Shown here: positions 1-5,935 of the stretch, in pieces
Layout of the letters: each line of letters opens with the position of its first letter
Position numbering within the stretch: position 1 is the stretch's first letter
NCBI GenBank assembly: GCA_030597505.1
Contig: JAUVRS010000097.1
Span: 1 to 8,316 of the forward strand
DNA length: 8,316 nucleotides
Reading direction: 5' to 3'
Source of the DNA: Desulfobacteraceae bacterium
GTDB lineage: Bacteria; Desulfobacterota; DSM-4660; Desulfatiglandales; Desulfatiglandaceae
Notes under the pieces: model-generated
The model's input: only the letters and a program-made list of their open reading frames with translations
Database searches by the model: none
Told to the model about the DNA's origin: nothing
Made by a program: the position numbers and the translations under genes

Positions 1-2
1 CC

Positions 3-440
3 TGCGTTGCAGTCATGACTGTTTTACTGTTGCTTCATGTGGTTGGGATCGCGTGGCCGTCCGCGTTTGTCGCATCTTTAGTTGTATTTTCAATGAGTTA
101 TAGCAGAGGAATTCTTTTCAACATCTTCCAGGCCCAGGGAGATTTGCTAGTTGGCACAGAGACCTTGCACATAACCCTGGGTGAAGAAAAGACATTGCTG
201 CTTCTCAAGGCCATTCTCATGATCACGGCGCTCATTCTTTTGGTAAGCCCGCTCAGTGGTCTCGTGGCGCCCTTCTCTTTTGTTATGTTCCTCCCCTTGT
301 TCACCTTATGGCTTTGCCTCATGGCCTATGAAAAACACTGGGTTTATCCGGGTATCACCCTGGAAGCCCTGGTTGAGGCAAACTTTATCCTGGCCGGCCT
401 GTTGGCCCTGGTATGGCAAACCCTCCCATGGCAGCTGTAA
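3..440 (+). CDS. UbiA-family membrane prenyltransferase-like protein, C-terminal part
   Basis: The frame is open to the left edge, so the N-terminus lies outside the window and the Met at 15 is probably internal. The visible ~145 residues are mostly hydrophobic, with about four membrane segments. Between the first two lies a cytosolic-loop motif (SRGILFNIFQAQGDLLVG, followed by TETL and LGEEKT) that matches the second Asp-rich region of UbiA-family enzymes, which attach polyprenyl chains to aromatic or sugar acceptors in the membrane. The family usually reads D-x-Q-G-D here; this protein has Q-A-Q-G-D, so the first Asp is missing while the second remains. The product may therefore have altered catalysis or a different substrate; I cannot name it. 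Its stop overlaps the start of the next gene by 28 nt, suggesting translational coupling with the glycosyltransferase. The family call rests on this one motif and the topology. Confidence 0.7.
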   Translation, partial: CVAVMTVLLLLHVVGIAWPSAFVASLVVFSMSYSRGILFNIFQAQGDLLVGTETLHITLGEEKTLLLLKAILMITALILLVSPLSGLVAPFSFVMFLPLFTLWLCLMAYEKHWVYPGITLEALVEANFILAGLLALVWQTLPWQL

Positions 441-1279
441 GTGTCATCATCCCTACCTTTAACCGGGCAGAAAAGACAGTCCGTGCCGTTTCATCCGTCC
501 TTTATCAGACCTTTACAAACTATGAAATCATTGTGGTAGACGATGGTTCCTGTGATGGGACAAGGGAAAAGGTCTCTCAGTTTGGTGAGCGGGTTACCTA
601 TGTGGCCCATTCATCCACACGGGGGGTTTCTGCAGCCCGAAATAGCGGCATCAAGAGATCCATTGCCCCGCTTCTCGCCTTTCTGGATTCCGATGATTAC
701 TGGCTGCCAAAAAAGTTGGAGACGCAGGTAGGATTTTTTGATATCACCGCCGAGGCCGTGGCCTGTCAGACAAATGAAATTTGGATCAGAAAGGGGCGTC
801 GCGTCAACCCGAGGGACCGACATCAAAAGCCATCCGGGGATATCTTTGAACCTTCCCTGAGGCTCTGTCTGGTCAGCCCATCGGCCGTTATGCTAAAAAG
901 GACTCTCCTCGAAGAAGTGGGGCTATTTGACGAAGCACTTCCGGTGTGTGAAGACTATGATTTGTGGCTCAGGATCGGTTGCCGCTATCCCGTCCACCTG
1001 ATCCAACAAAATCTCGTCGTCAAAGAAGGGGGCCATCCAGACCAGTTATCATCACTACACAGGGGGATGGATCGGTTTCGAATCAAATCTCTTTTAAAAT
1101 TGATACAAAGCGGTTTGCTAGATGAAAGGCAACGCAAGGCCGCCTTGGAAGAACTCTCGTTCAAATGCAGGATTTACGGCAATGGATGCCTAAAAAGAGG
1201 AAAATTGAACGAAGGGCGCAGTTATCTGCGCCTCAGTAACTTCTCGATAAGTCCTGAAGATCTAACCTGTAATTTATAG
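413..1279 (+). CDS. Family 2 glycosyltransferase (GT-A fold) with element-derived C-terminus
   Basis: The N-terminal GT2 domain is clear: VSVIIPTFNR (residues 9-18), VVDDGS (41-46), RGVSAARNSGI (70-80), the metal/nucleotide-binding DSDD (92-95) and an EDYDLW acceptor-side motif (180-185). Such enzymes transfer a sugar from a nucleotide-sugar to a lipid, glycan or protein at the cytosolic face of the membrane; donor and acceptor cannot be read from sequence. No membrane helix is evident. The 28-nt overlap with the UbiA-like gene suggests the two act together, perhaps on a lipid carrier. The start is uncertain: ATG 428 (MAAVSVII) is equally possible, and neither has a good ribosome binding site. 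The last 14 residues (275-288) and the stop at 1277-1279 come from the inserted element at 1236-1496. Deleting the element plus one target copy gives residues 1-274 followed by TAPVLQHSC and a stop at 1531-1533, a 283-residue ancestor. Confidence 0.92.
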   Translation: MANPPMAAVSVIIPTFNRAEKTVRAVSSVLYQTFTNYEIIVVDDGSCDGTREKVSQFGERVTYVAHSSTRGVSAARNSGIKRSIAPLLAFLDSDDYWLPKKLETQVGFFDITAEAVACQTNEIWIRKGRRVNPRDRHQKPSGDIFEPSLRLCLVSPSAVMLKRTLLEEVGLFDEALPVCEDYDLWLRIGCRYPVHLIQQNLVVKEGGHPDQLSSLHRGMDRFRIKSLLKLIQSGLLDERQRKAALEELSFKCRIYGNGCLKRGKLNEGRSYLRLSNFSISPEDLTCNL

Positions 1280-1496
1280 GGTGGGGTTTGGCTGTTTCTT
1301 GAAACCGCTCTCTCAAATGGGATTTACATCTCATTTTGGCAGTGGCTGATATTTGCGGTTTTTTCCTGTTTCCCCTATTAGTTTCTCCATGCTGTCGTCA
1401 AAACCCCAAATATCAGCCACGATTCTACTACAGGTTTAGAGAGCGGTGGAAAGAAATGGCCAAAGCCCAAGGTGCCCGTGGTTACTGAGAACTTAC
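1236..1496 (+). mobile_element. MITE-like element 1 (IS66-type ends), inserted in the 3' end of the GT2 gene
   Basis: This is a 261-bp non-coding element. Its ends are inverted repeats (GTAACTTCTC at 1236-1245; GAGAACTTAC at 1487-1496, one mismatch). It is flanked by an exact 8-bp direct repeat, GCGCCTCA, at 1228-1235 and 1497-1504. Further inward it is a nested palindrome: 1283-1300 with 1451-1468 (15 of 18, two of the mismatches G-U compatible), 1304-1313 with 1438-1447 (10 of 10), and 1342-1355 with 1407-1420 (14 of 14, GTGGCTGATATTTG). A second copy in the opposite orientation lies at 3813-4105. GTAA termini plus 8-bp duplications are the known signature of the IS66 family, so I infer a non-autonomous element moved by an IS66-type transposase encoded elsewhere. 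No ORF inside is convincing. Confidence 0.9.
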
Positions 1497-1504
1497 GCGC
1501 CTCA

Positions 1505-1533
1505 CTGCTCCAGTGCTTCAACACTCCTGTTGA
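1505..1533 (+). other. Displaced ancestral 3' end of the GT2 gene
   Basis: If element 1 and one copy of its 8-bp duplication are removed, the GT2 frame continues from the duplication into this stretch and reads TAPVLQHSC followed by TGA at 1531-1533. The original stop codon is thus still present but no longer in use. A TTCAAC / GTTGAA hairpin (1517-1522 and 1529-1534, 6-nt loop) spans the old stop. It lacks a T-run, so it is at best a weak terminator between the convergent GT2 and hydrolase genes. The rest of the gap up to 1582 shows nothing recognisable. Confidence 0.7.
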
Positions 1534-1582
1534 AAGCTGGGAATTGCATTTGCGATTGGGAAATGGGATTTCTGTCCGAGCC

Positions 1583-2209
1583 TTACTGTTTTTTGAGAAC
1601 ACGCACTTCGATCTCGCCCTCAAGGGCCTTTTTGAAATCGAGGGCATCTTGTTCTTCGCCAACAATGGCCCCGTAATGCATGGGAATGGCCACTTTGGGA
1701 TTGATGGCTCGAGCCGCCTGAACCGCCTGTTCCGAGGTCATGACATATGTACCCGATACCGGGATAAACGCAATATCCACCTCAAGGTCATTCATCTCCG
1801 GGATAAAATCGGCATCCCCCGTGTGATAGACCTTGACTCCGTCTATTTCAACCACAAAACCCAGCCAATTATTTCCCTTTGGATGAAAGTCCTTGTCTGT
1901 GTTGTAGGAGGGAACCGCCTCAATCTTGACACCGTCAATAGTTAGGGAATCCCCCGGCTTTATGACCTGCACATCACCCGACAGTTTTTTGGCAGAATCC
2001 TTCTCCGTCACGATAACCGTTTTTTCGCCCTGAATCTTTGCCACATCTTCTGGTGAACAGTGATCAAAGTGATCATGTGAGACCAAGATCAGATCGGCTT
2101 CCGGTCCTCCCTCAATCTGATAGGGCTCAAAATAGATAGTCTTTTCCGTGTCAATTCGAAACCCGTCATGACCCCACCAAACTTTTTTTTTAGCCAAATT
2201 TTCAGTCAT
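1583..2209 (-). CDS. Metallo-beta-lactamase-fold metal-dependent hydrolase (UlaG/UPF0173-like)
   Basis: The 208-residue protein is a complete small MBL-fold hydrolase with no signal peptide, so it should be cytosolic. The metal-binding HxHxDH motif is present as HDHFDH (residues 45-50), followed by GNNWLG (112-117), HTGDAD (129-134, with the bridging Asp), PVSGTYVMTSEQA (150-162) and PMHYG (176-180, third metal site His). This motif order is typical of the UlaG / UPF0173 group, whose best-studied member opens L-ascorbate-6-phosphate lactone. No ascorbate pathway genes are nearby, so the substrate here is unknown. The ATG at 2209 is well supported by an ideal ribosome binding site. The gene is convergent with GT2, and a strong terminator separates it from aapJ upstream, so it is probably a single-gene unit with a promoter somewhere in 2210-2410. 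Confidence 0.9.
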   Translation of the reverse strand: MTENLAKKKVWWGHDGFRIDTEKTIYFEPYQIEGGPEADLILVSHDHFDHCSPEDVAKIQGEKTVIVTEKDSAKKLSGDVQVIKPGDSLTIDGVKIEAVPSYNTDKDFHPKGNNWLGFVVEIDGVKVYHTGDADFIPEMNDLEVDIAFIPVSGTYVMTSEQAVQAARAINPKVAIPMHYGAIVGEEQDALDFKKALEGEIEVRVLKKQ

Positions 2210-2216
2210 TTATGCC

Positions 2217-2223
2217 ACCTCCT
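2217..2223 (-). promoter_or_regulatory. Ribosome binding site of the metal-dependent hydrolase
   Basis: On the minus strand this reads AGGAGGT, a near-perfect anti-16S match, 7 nt upstream of the ATG at 2209. It fixes the start. Confidence 0.85.
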
Positions 2224-2413
2224 AACCCGGACAAGCCGGAACCAAAAAGTCTCGCGCAAAGACGCCCCAGTACCATCTTCCGGAGCTACGGGGTAAACAA
2301 AGCTCGCAAAGAAAAACAATGAAAAGATATTTATATGAAACCCGGTGCCTTTGGAGGAGTAAAAATCTGAATAGTCATTCATTCTTTGAAAACCCGCTCT
2401 ATTGGATCTAAAC

Positions 2414-2449
2414 AAAAAAAGGCGCCCTTTTTCGGGCGCCCTTTTTTTT
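2414..2449 (-). terminator. Rho-independent, bidirectional terminator downstream of aapJ
   Basis: A perfect 7-bp GC stem (GGCGCCC at 2421-2427; GGGCGCC at 2434-2440) with a 6-nt loop is flanked by A7 on the left and T8 on the right. Read on the minus strand it follows the aapJ stop by only a few bases and ends in a 7-U run. On the plus strand it also has an 8-U run, so it can stop transcripts from both sides. The stretch 2210-2413 between it and the hydrolase start should contain the hydrolase promoter, but I could not pick one out. Confidence 0.9.
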
Positions 2450-2454
2450 GTTTA

Positions 2455-3474
2455 TTACCTGAAAGGAGCGGCGTACATCAAACCGCCATTTGTCCAGAGA
2501 TCATTTTGACCGCGATCAAGTTTGAGCGGTGTATTTGGTCCCACGTTTCGTTCAAAAATTTCACCATAGTTTCCCACTTGCTTTATAATGTTATAAACCC
2601 ATTTGTCATCAAGCCCCAAGGACTTGCCCAATCCCGGCGTCACGCCAAGAAAACGCTTGATCTGAGGGTCCTGGCTTTTAAGCATTTCATCAACGTTTTT
2701 TGATGTGATACCAAATTCCTCAGCCTGGATGAGTGCCATAACCGTCCAGTTCACAACGTCATACCACTGGTCATCTCCGTGGCGCACAACCGGGGCAAGG
2801 GGTTCTTTGGAAATAATCTCGGGCAGGAGGACATAATCGTCCGGGTTGGGAGCCACCGAGCGATGTGCGGCCAGCTGGGAGGCATCTGAGGTCAAACTGT
2901 CACAACGGCCGCCAAAAAAGGCCTTGCTGAGTTCCGCTGTTTGCTCGATCACCACGGGTTTCCATTGCATTTTATTCTTCCGAAAAAAGTCTGCCGCGTT
3001 CAATTCCGTGGTCGTCCCGGGAAGAACACACACGGTGGCCCCGCCCAGTTCCTTTGCACTTTTGACACCCAGTTTTTTACGAACAAGAAACCCTTGACCA
3101 TCATAAAAATTGACACGGACAAAGTTTAATCCATTGGTTGTCTCACGGGTGAGGGTCTGAGTTGTATTTCGACACAAGACGTCAATTTCTTTGGACTGCA
3201 ACGCGGGCAGTCGTTGAACAGCGGTCAGGGCCGTAAACTTCACCTTGTTTACATCGCCAAACACTGCAGCAGCAACGGCCTTGGCAGTATCAACATCAAG
3301 TCCCTTCCATTTGCCTTTTTCATCCGGCATGCTGAATCCGAAAACACTCCCGTTCACACCGGCAATAATATGCCCCCTGGCCTTTACCTCATCCAGAGTA
3401 GCGGCCGTGGCCAAACCAACCATAACAAAAACCATCATCACACCCAAAATTACGCCCATCTTAATTTTTTTCAT
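2455..3474 (-). CDS. aapJ: AapJ/BztA-like general L-amino-acid ABC transporter substrate-binding protein
   Basis: The 339-residue protein has a typical signal peptide (MKKIKMGVILGVMMVFVMVG..ATA|A, cleavage near residue 25) and would be exported to the periplasm. The mature part is a type-2 periplasmic binding protein: L-D-V-D-TAKA near 59-66, AVQRLPAL (85-92), NTTQTLTRE (103-111), YDGQGFLVRK (124-133), GTTTEL (153-158), TSDASQLAA (195-203), LPEIISKEPLAPVVRHGDDQ (217-236) and GNYGEIFERNVGPNTPL (301-317). These blocks and the length match AapJ/BztA, which binds a broad range of L-amino acids and delivers them to the AapQMP permease. No permease or ATPase gene follows; a terminator comes directly after the stop, so this is a solitary binding protein that must partner with a transporter encoded elsewhere. 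The frame is open upstream to an ATG at 3642, but the signal peptide and ribosome binding site place the start at 3474. Confidence 0.94.
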   Translation of the reverse strand: MKKIKMGVILGVMMVFVMVGLATAATLDEVKARGHIIAGVNGSVFGFSMPDEKGKWKGLDVDTAKAVAAAVFGDVNKVKFTALTAVQRLPALQSKEIDVLCRNTTQTLTRETTNGLNFVRVNFYDGQGFLVRKKLGVKSAKELGGATVCVLPGTTTELNAADFFRKNKMQWKPVVIEQTAELSKAFFGGRCDSLTSDASQLAAHRSVAPNPDDYVLLPEIISKEPLAPVVRHGDDQWYDVVNWTVMALIQAEEFGITSKNVDEMLKSQDPQIKRFLGVTPGLGKSLGLDDKWVYNIIKQVGNYGEIFERNVGPNTPLKLDRGQNDLWTNGGLMYAAPFR

Positions 3475-3480
3475 CACAAT

Positions 3481-3486
3481 CTCCTT
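3481..3486 (-). promoter_or_regulatory. Ribosome binding site of aapJ
   Basis: On the minus strand this reads AAGGAG, 6 nt from the ATG at 3474. Together with the signal peptide it decides against the longer open frame starting at 3642. Confidence 0.85.
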
Positions 3487-3663
3487 TCCTTTTGCTAAAA
3501 TATTCTGACTATCCGTTAATCCTTTCACCATCCTTTTACCCAAAACAGACACCACTTGGCAAGCAATAACATAACCCATCAGTAAGTTTTTGAGAAATAA
3601 CCAGACAGGTTCCGGGACAGTTCCCAGGCGTTTTGTAGCCATGACTCAAGCGATGTTTGTTTA

Positions 3664-3683
3664 CCGGCATGTGCTTATGCCGG
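3664..3683. other. Perfect hairpin in the aapJ-dehydrogenase divergent region
   Basis: CCGGCAT (3664-3670) and ATGCCGG (3677-3683) are perfect inverted repeats around a 6-nt loop. No T-run follows on either strand, so it is not a classical terminator. It lies in the ~340-bp region between the divergent aapJ and dehydrogenase genes (element 2 excluded), upstream of the putative dehydrogenase promoter. It could be an operator or a decayed repeat; I cannot tell which. Confidence 0.4.
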
Positions 3684-3735
3684 GAGTTGGGCTGGATCTT
3701 TGTGGACGGCCGTAACTAAAAAAATACGGATTTTG

Positions 3736-3764
3736 TTGAAAGTTCAGGGACGATCAGATAACAT
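3736..3764 (+). promoter_or_regulatory. Putative sigma-70 promoter of the amino-acid dehydrogenase
   Basis: TTGAAA (3736-3741) and TAACAT (3759-3764) are separated by exactly 17 bp; 5 of 6 and 4 of 6 bases match the sigma-70 consensus. Transcription would start near 3771. Without element 2 the leader would be about 70 nt long; with it, about 365 nt. This is a match by eye and has no experimental support. Confidence 0.45.
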
Positions 3765-3812
3765 TTCAGCGAATAAAAAGCCAATCGTTACGTATTGTTC
3801 AATGGCCAACGT

Positions 3813-4105
3813 GTAAGTTCTCAATAGGTTCGGGCACCGTGGGGTACGGGTGTTTCTCTCCGGCGCTCTCTAAACCGGTCATGGTAGCGTGGCTGATATT
3901 TGAGGTTTGGACGAAAGCACGGAGAAGCCAATAAGGGTTCATTAGGAGAAAACCTCTCCGAGCCGGAGGCCCTACGAGCCGGAAGCCCAAATATCAGCCA
4001 CTTCGAAAGTGCGACGTAAATCCCATTTGAGAGAGCGCCTGCAAGAAACACCCGAACCCCACTCCAGAAATCTTATTATTTTTCTCGGACATATTGAGAA
4101 GTTAC
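3813..4105 (-). mobile_element. MITE-like element 2 (IS66-type ends), in the dehydrogenase leader
   Basis: This 293-bp non-coding element is the second copy of the family at 1236-1496, in the opposite orientation. Terminal inverted repeats (3813-3826 and 4092-4105, 13 of 14) begin with GTAA. An exact 8-bp target duplication, GCCAACGT, lies at 3805-3812 and 4106-4113. Internal arms pair in nested order: 3839-3857 with 4044-4062 (18 of 19), 3862-3871 with 4030-4039 (10 of 10), and 3889-3902 with 3988-4001 (14 of 14). Its central loop is about 30 bp longer than in element 1 and holds a 9-bp direct repeat CGAGCCGGA (3959-3967, 3975-3983). It separates the likely promoter from the dehydrogenase ribosome binding site. 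It carries no plausible gene, so mobilisation would need a transposase in trans. Confidence 0.91.
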
Positions 4106-4120
4106 GCCAACGTGGTTTGA

Positions 4121-4126
4121 AAGGAG
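4121..4126 (+). promoter_or_regulatory. Ribosome binding site of the amino-acid dehydrogenase
   Basis: AAGGAG lies 9 nt upstream of the ATG at 4136. It belongs to the original host sequence, just outside the right target duplication of element 2, so the insertion left it intact. Confidence 0.8.
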
Positions 4127-4135
4127 AAAAAACAG

Positions 4136-5185
4136 ATGGAATCTTTGATCAAACAGTGGGATGGAGAAAGCGTGATCATTCGTTATGACAGGGTTGCTGA
4201 CGCGTGGATCTTTATTGCGATTCACTCCACAGCCCTGGGGCCAAGCGCCGGCGGAACGCGTATGAAACCCTATCCGCATCTGCGGGAGGCCCTGGAGGAC
4301 GCCCTGAGGCTGTCCGGCGGTATGACCCTCAAATGGGCCGCGGCGGGCAATAACTACGGGGGCGGAAAAGGGGTTATAGCAGTACCTGATAGTCTGGATT
4401 CGCAAGGGAGGTCAGATCTGCTTCGGCGATACGGGACATTTGTCCACCAATACAATGGGATATTTTTCACGGGCCCGGACTATGGCACTTCATCGGAAGA
4501 CATGGACATCATTGCCGAGACCGGCGACCCCTATATCTTCGGACGGACAAAAGCTGCCGGTGGTTCGGGGAACCCGGGCCCATATACAGCACTGGGTGTC
4601 CTCACGAGCATCCAGGTGGTTGCCGAACAGGTCTTTGGCACATCCAACCTGGAAGGGAAAAAAGTGCTGGTCCAGGGTGTAGGAAGCGTGGGGCGGGGAT
4701 TGACAACCCTGCTGCGTGAGACCGGCGCTGAAATTTTGATAAGTGATGTAGATCCATCTCTCACTCAATATCTTTCAGATGAATTTGGATTGGAGTCCAT
4801 CCCGTCTGATGAGGCTTATGACAGGCCCTGCGACATATTTGCCCCCTGCGCGGTCGGGGCCATTCTGAACAAAGAGACTATTCCCCGGTTGCGTTGCCGT
4901 GCGGTGGCCGGGGCTGCCAATAACCAGCTTGGAACCCCCGGGGATGCCGACCTTCTTCGAGAACGCGACATCTTGTATGCCCCTGACTTTATAGCAAATT
5001 GTGGTGGAGCGATGGCCATTATCGGAATGGAGGTACAAGGCTGGTCACATAAAGAAGCCGAAGAGAAACTTGTCCATGCCATCAAGAGCAACCTGTCCCA
5101 GGTCTTTCAAATGACAAAAGCGGATGGGTGCAGCACGGACGAAGCAGGAAAACGGATAGCCGAGAGGCGTCTGAGCGGTGCTTGA
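4136..5185 (+). CDS. Leucine dehydrogenase-family NAD-dependent amino-acid dehydrogenase
   Basis: The 349-residue cytosolic enzyme belongs to the Glu/Leu/Phe/Val dehydrogenase superfamily and is closest in layout to leucine dehydrogenase, which reversibly deaminates branched-chain amino acids to 2-oxo acids with NAD. The N-terminal domain carries the substrate site: PSAGGTR (36-42), MTLKWA with Lys66, GGGKGVI with catalytic Lys78, and TGPDYGTSS with catalytic Asp115. The C-terminal Rossmann domain has GVGSVG (181-186), followed by Asp204 at the end of beta-2, consistent with NAD preference. The AANNQL (261-265) and PDFIANCGG (283-291) motifs close the active site. Valine or phenylalanine preference cannot be excluded. 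The gene is divergent from aapJ, which suggests import followed by catabolism of amino acids. Its leader is interrupted by element 2. Confidence 0.9.
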   Translation: MESLIKQWDGESVIIRYDRVADAWIFIAIHSTALGPSAGGTRMKPYPHLREALEDALRLSGGMTLKWAAAGNNYGGGKGVIAVPDSLDSQGRSDLLRRYGTFVHQYNGIFFTGPDYGTSSEDMDIIAETGDPYIFGRTKAAGGSGNPGPYTALGVLTSIQVVAEQVFGTSNLEGKKVLVQGVGSVGRGLTTLLRETGAEILISDVDPSLTQYLSDEFGLESIPSDEAYDRPCDIFAPCAVGAILNKETIPRLRCRAVAGAANNQLGTPGDADLLRERDILYAPDFIANCGGAMAIIGMEVQGWSHKEAEEKLVHAIKSNLSQVFQMTKADGCSTDEAGKRIAERRLSGA

Positions 5186-5191
5186 TTACAA

Positions 5192-5212
5192 TAACCGGAC
5201 CTTGCCCGGTTA
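5192..5212. terminator. Hairpin between convergent genes, possible weak terminator
   Basis: TAACCGG (5192-5198) and CCGGTTA (5206-5212) form a perfect 7-bp stem with a 7-nt loop, in the 31-bp gap between the dehydrogenase stop and the CPBP protease stop. The position suits a shared terminator. No T-run follows on either strand, so intrinsic termination is doubtful. Confidence 0.5.
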
Positions 5213-5216
5213 CCGG

Positions 5217-5870
5217 CTATCTGATGGGCCAGACAACAAAGATCATCGGATCCCAAAGCATATGGGAAATGAGGACGGGGGTGATGTTCCCTTTATACCA
5301 GTAGAGCCCACCCCAAAAAAGCCCTGCCGTCAGAGCTGCCAAAATGAGGACGGGGTTTCCGGTGGGGATATGAACACAGGTATAGATAAAGGTTGTTAAA
5401 ACGAGGGCCCTCGGAGCACTCCATCTTTGAGTGAAACGGTCCTGAATAAAACCGCGCCAAAAGATCTCCTCTCCAAAACCGATGGGGAAAAAAAGAAGCG
5501 CCCCCACCAAAACCGGTGACAGGGAACCCTTGTTCTCATAAACACTGTTGATGTTTTCCAACCGGTTTATGAGGAGGTCCGGGAATAGTTGGGAGGCGAA
5601 AATCAGGAGTTCATTGCCAACCCGGAAGATGGTATACAAAACTCCTGCCGATACCACTCCCAACAACAGGTTCTGCCAGTTCATATCCTCCCTCCGAAAA
5701 AGGGGGCGGCCAAAGATAAACGAAAGCATGGCCAGGAGAGACGTGCTGAATGACATCATAAGCCAGAAATTGAAGGGACGCAGGACAAACATAATATACC
5801 AAAGCACAAAGGCCAAAATAATGCTTGTCCAGACGATTTTATCATTTTTTTTCAAGTCTATTTCCACCAA
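5217..5870 (-). CDS. CPBP family intramembrane metalloprotease (CAAX protease 2 / Abi type)
   Basis: The 217-residue integral membrane protein has about six hydrophobic segments and the three diagnostic motifs of the CPBP family. These are GEEIFWRGF with EExxxR at Glu134, Glu135 and Arg139; FIYTCVH with His167; and ISHMLWD with His203 and Asp207, which replaces the usual Asn/Asp of HxxxN/D. These residues form the intramembrane catalytic site in Rce1-like enzymes. In bacteria such proteins are used for peptide maturation, bacteriocin self-immunity or unknown tasks; nothing nearby points to a substrate. It is last in a same-strand group, 65 nt downstream of the menA-like gene. The start codon is TTG at 5870 or GTG at 5867; no strong ribosome binding site separates them, and no ATG precedes the first membrane helix. 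Confidence 0.88.
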   Translation of the reverse strand: MVEIDLKKNDKIVWTSIILAFVLWYIMFVLRPFNFWLMMSFSTSLLAMLSFIFGRPLFRREDMNWQNLLLGVVSAGVLYTIFRVGNELLIFASQLFPDLLINRLENINSVYENKGSLSPVLVGALLFFPIGFGEEIFWRGFIQDRFTQRWSAPRALVLTTFIYTCVHIPTGNPVLILAALTAGLFWGGLYWYKGNITPVLISHMLWDPMIFVVWPIR

Positions 5871-5935
5871 TCTCTAACCCTGATGTGGCACCTTTAGGAT
5901 AATCATTCTGGGGTAACCCGACATACGTTTATTGA

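Noticed and set aside
1472..1945. Plus-strand 157-codon ORF opposite the hydrolase gene.
   Set aside because: It is the antisense shadow of a clear MBL-fold gene and begins inside element 1.
2319..2411. Plus-strand 30-codon ORF ending just before the terminator.
   Set aside because: No ribosome binding site, no recognisable protein, and the terminator is explained by aapJ on the other strand.
3561..3577. Minus-strand GG-N10-GC spacing resembling a sigma-54 promoter for aapJ.
   Set aside because: The -12 part (TTGCT) is acceptable but the -24 part matches little more than GG; too weak to call.
3475..3642. The aapJ frame stays open upstream to an ATG at 3642, adding 56 residues.
   Set aside because: The ATG at 3474 has a good ribosome binding site and begins a textbook signal peptide; the extension would bury that peptide and has no homologous look.
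3821..4051. Open reading frames of about 60-75 codons within element 2, and similar short ones in element 1.
   Set aside because: They follow the palindromic repeat, are not conserved between the two copies and lack ribosome binding sites.
1236..4105. Elements 1 and 2 as the two ends of a composite transposon carrying the hydrolase and aapJ.
   Set aside because: Each element has its own complete, different target duplication directly at both of its ends, so each inserted singly.
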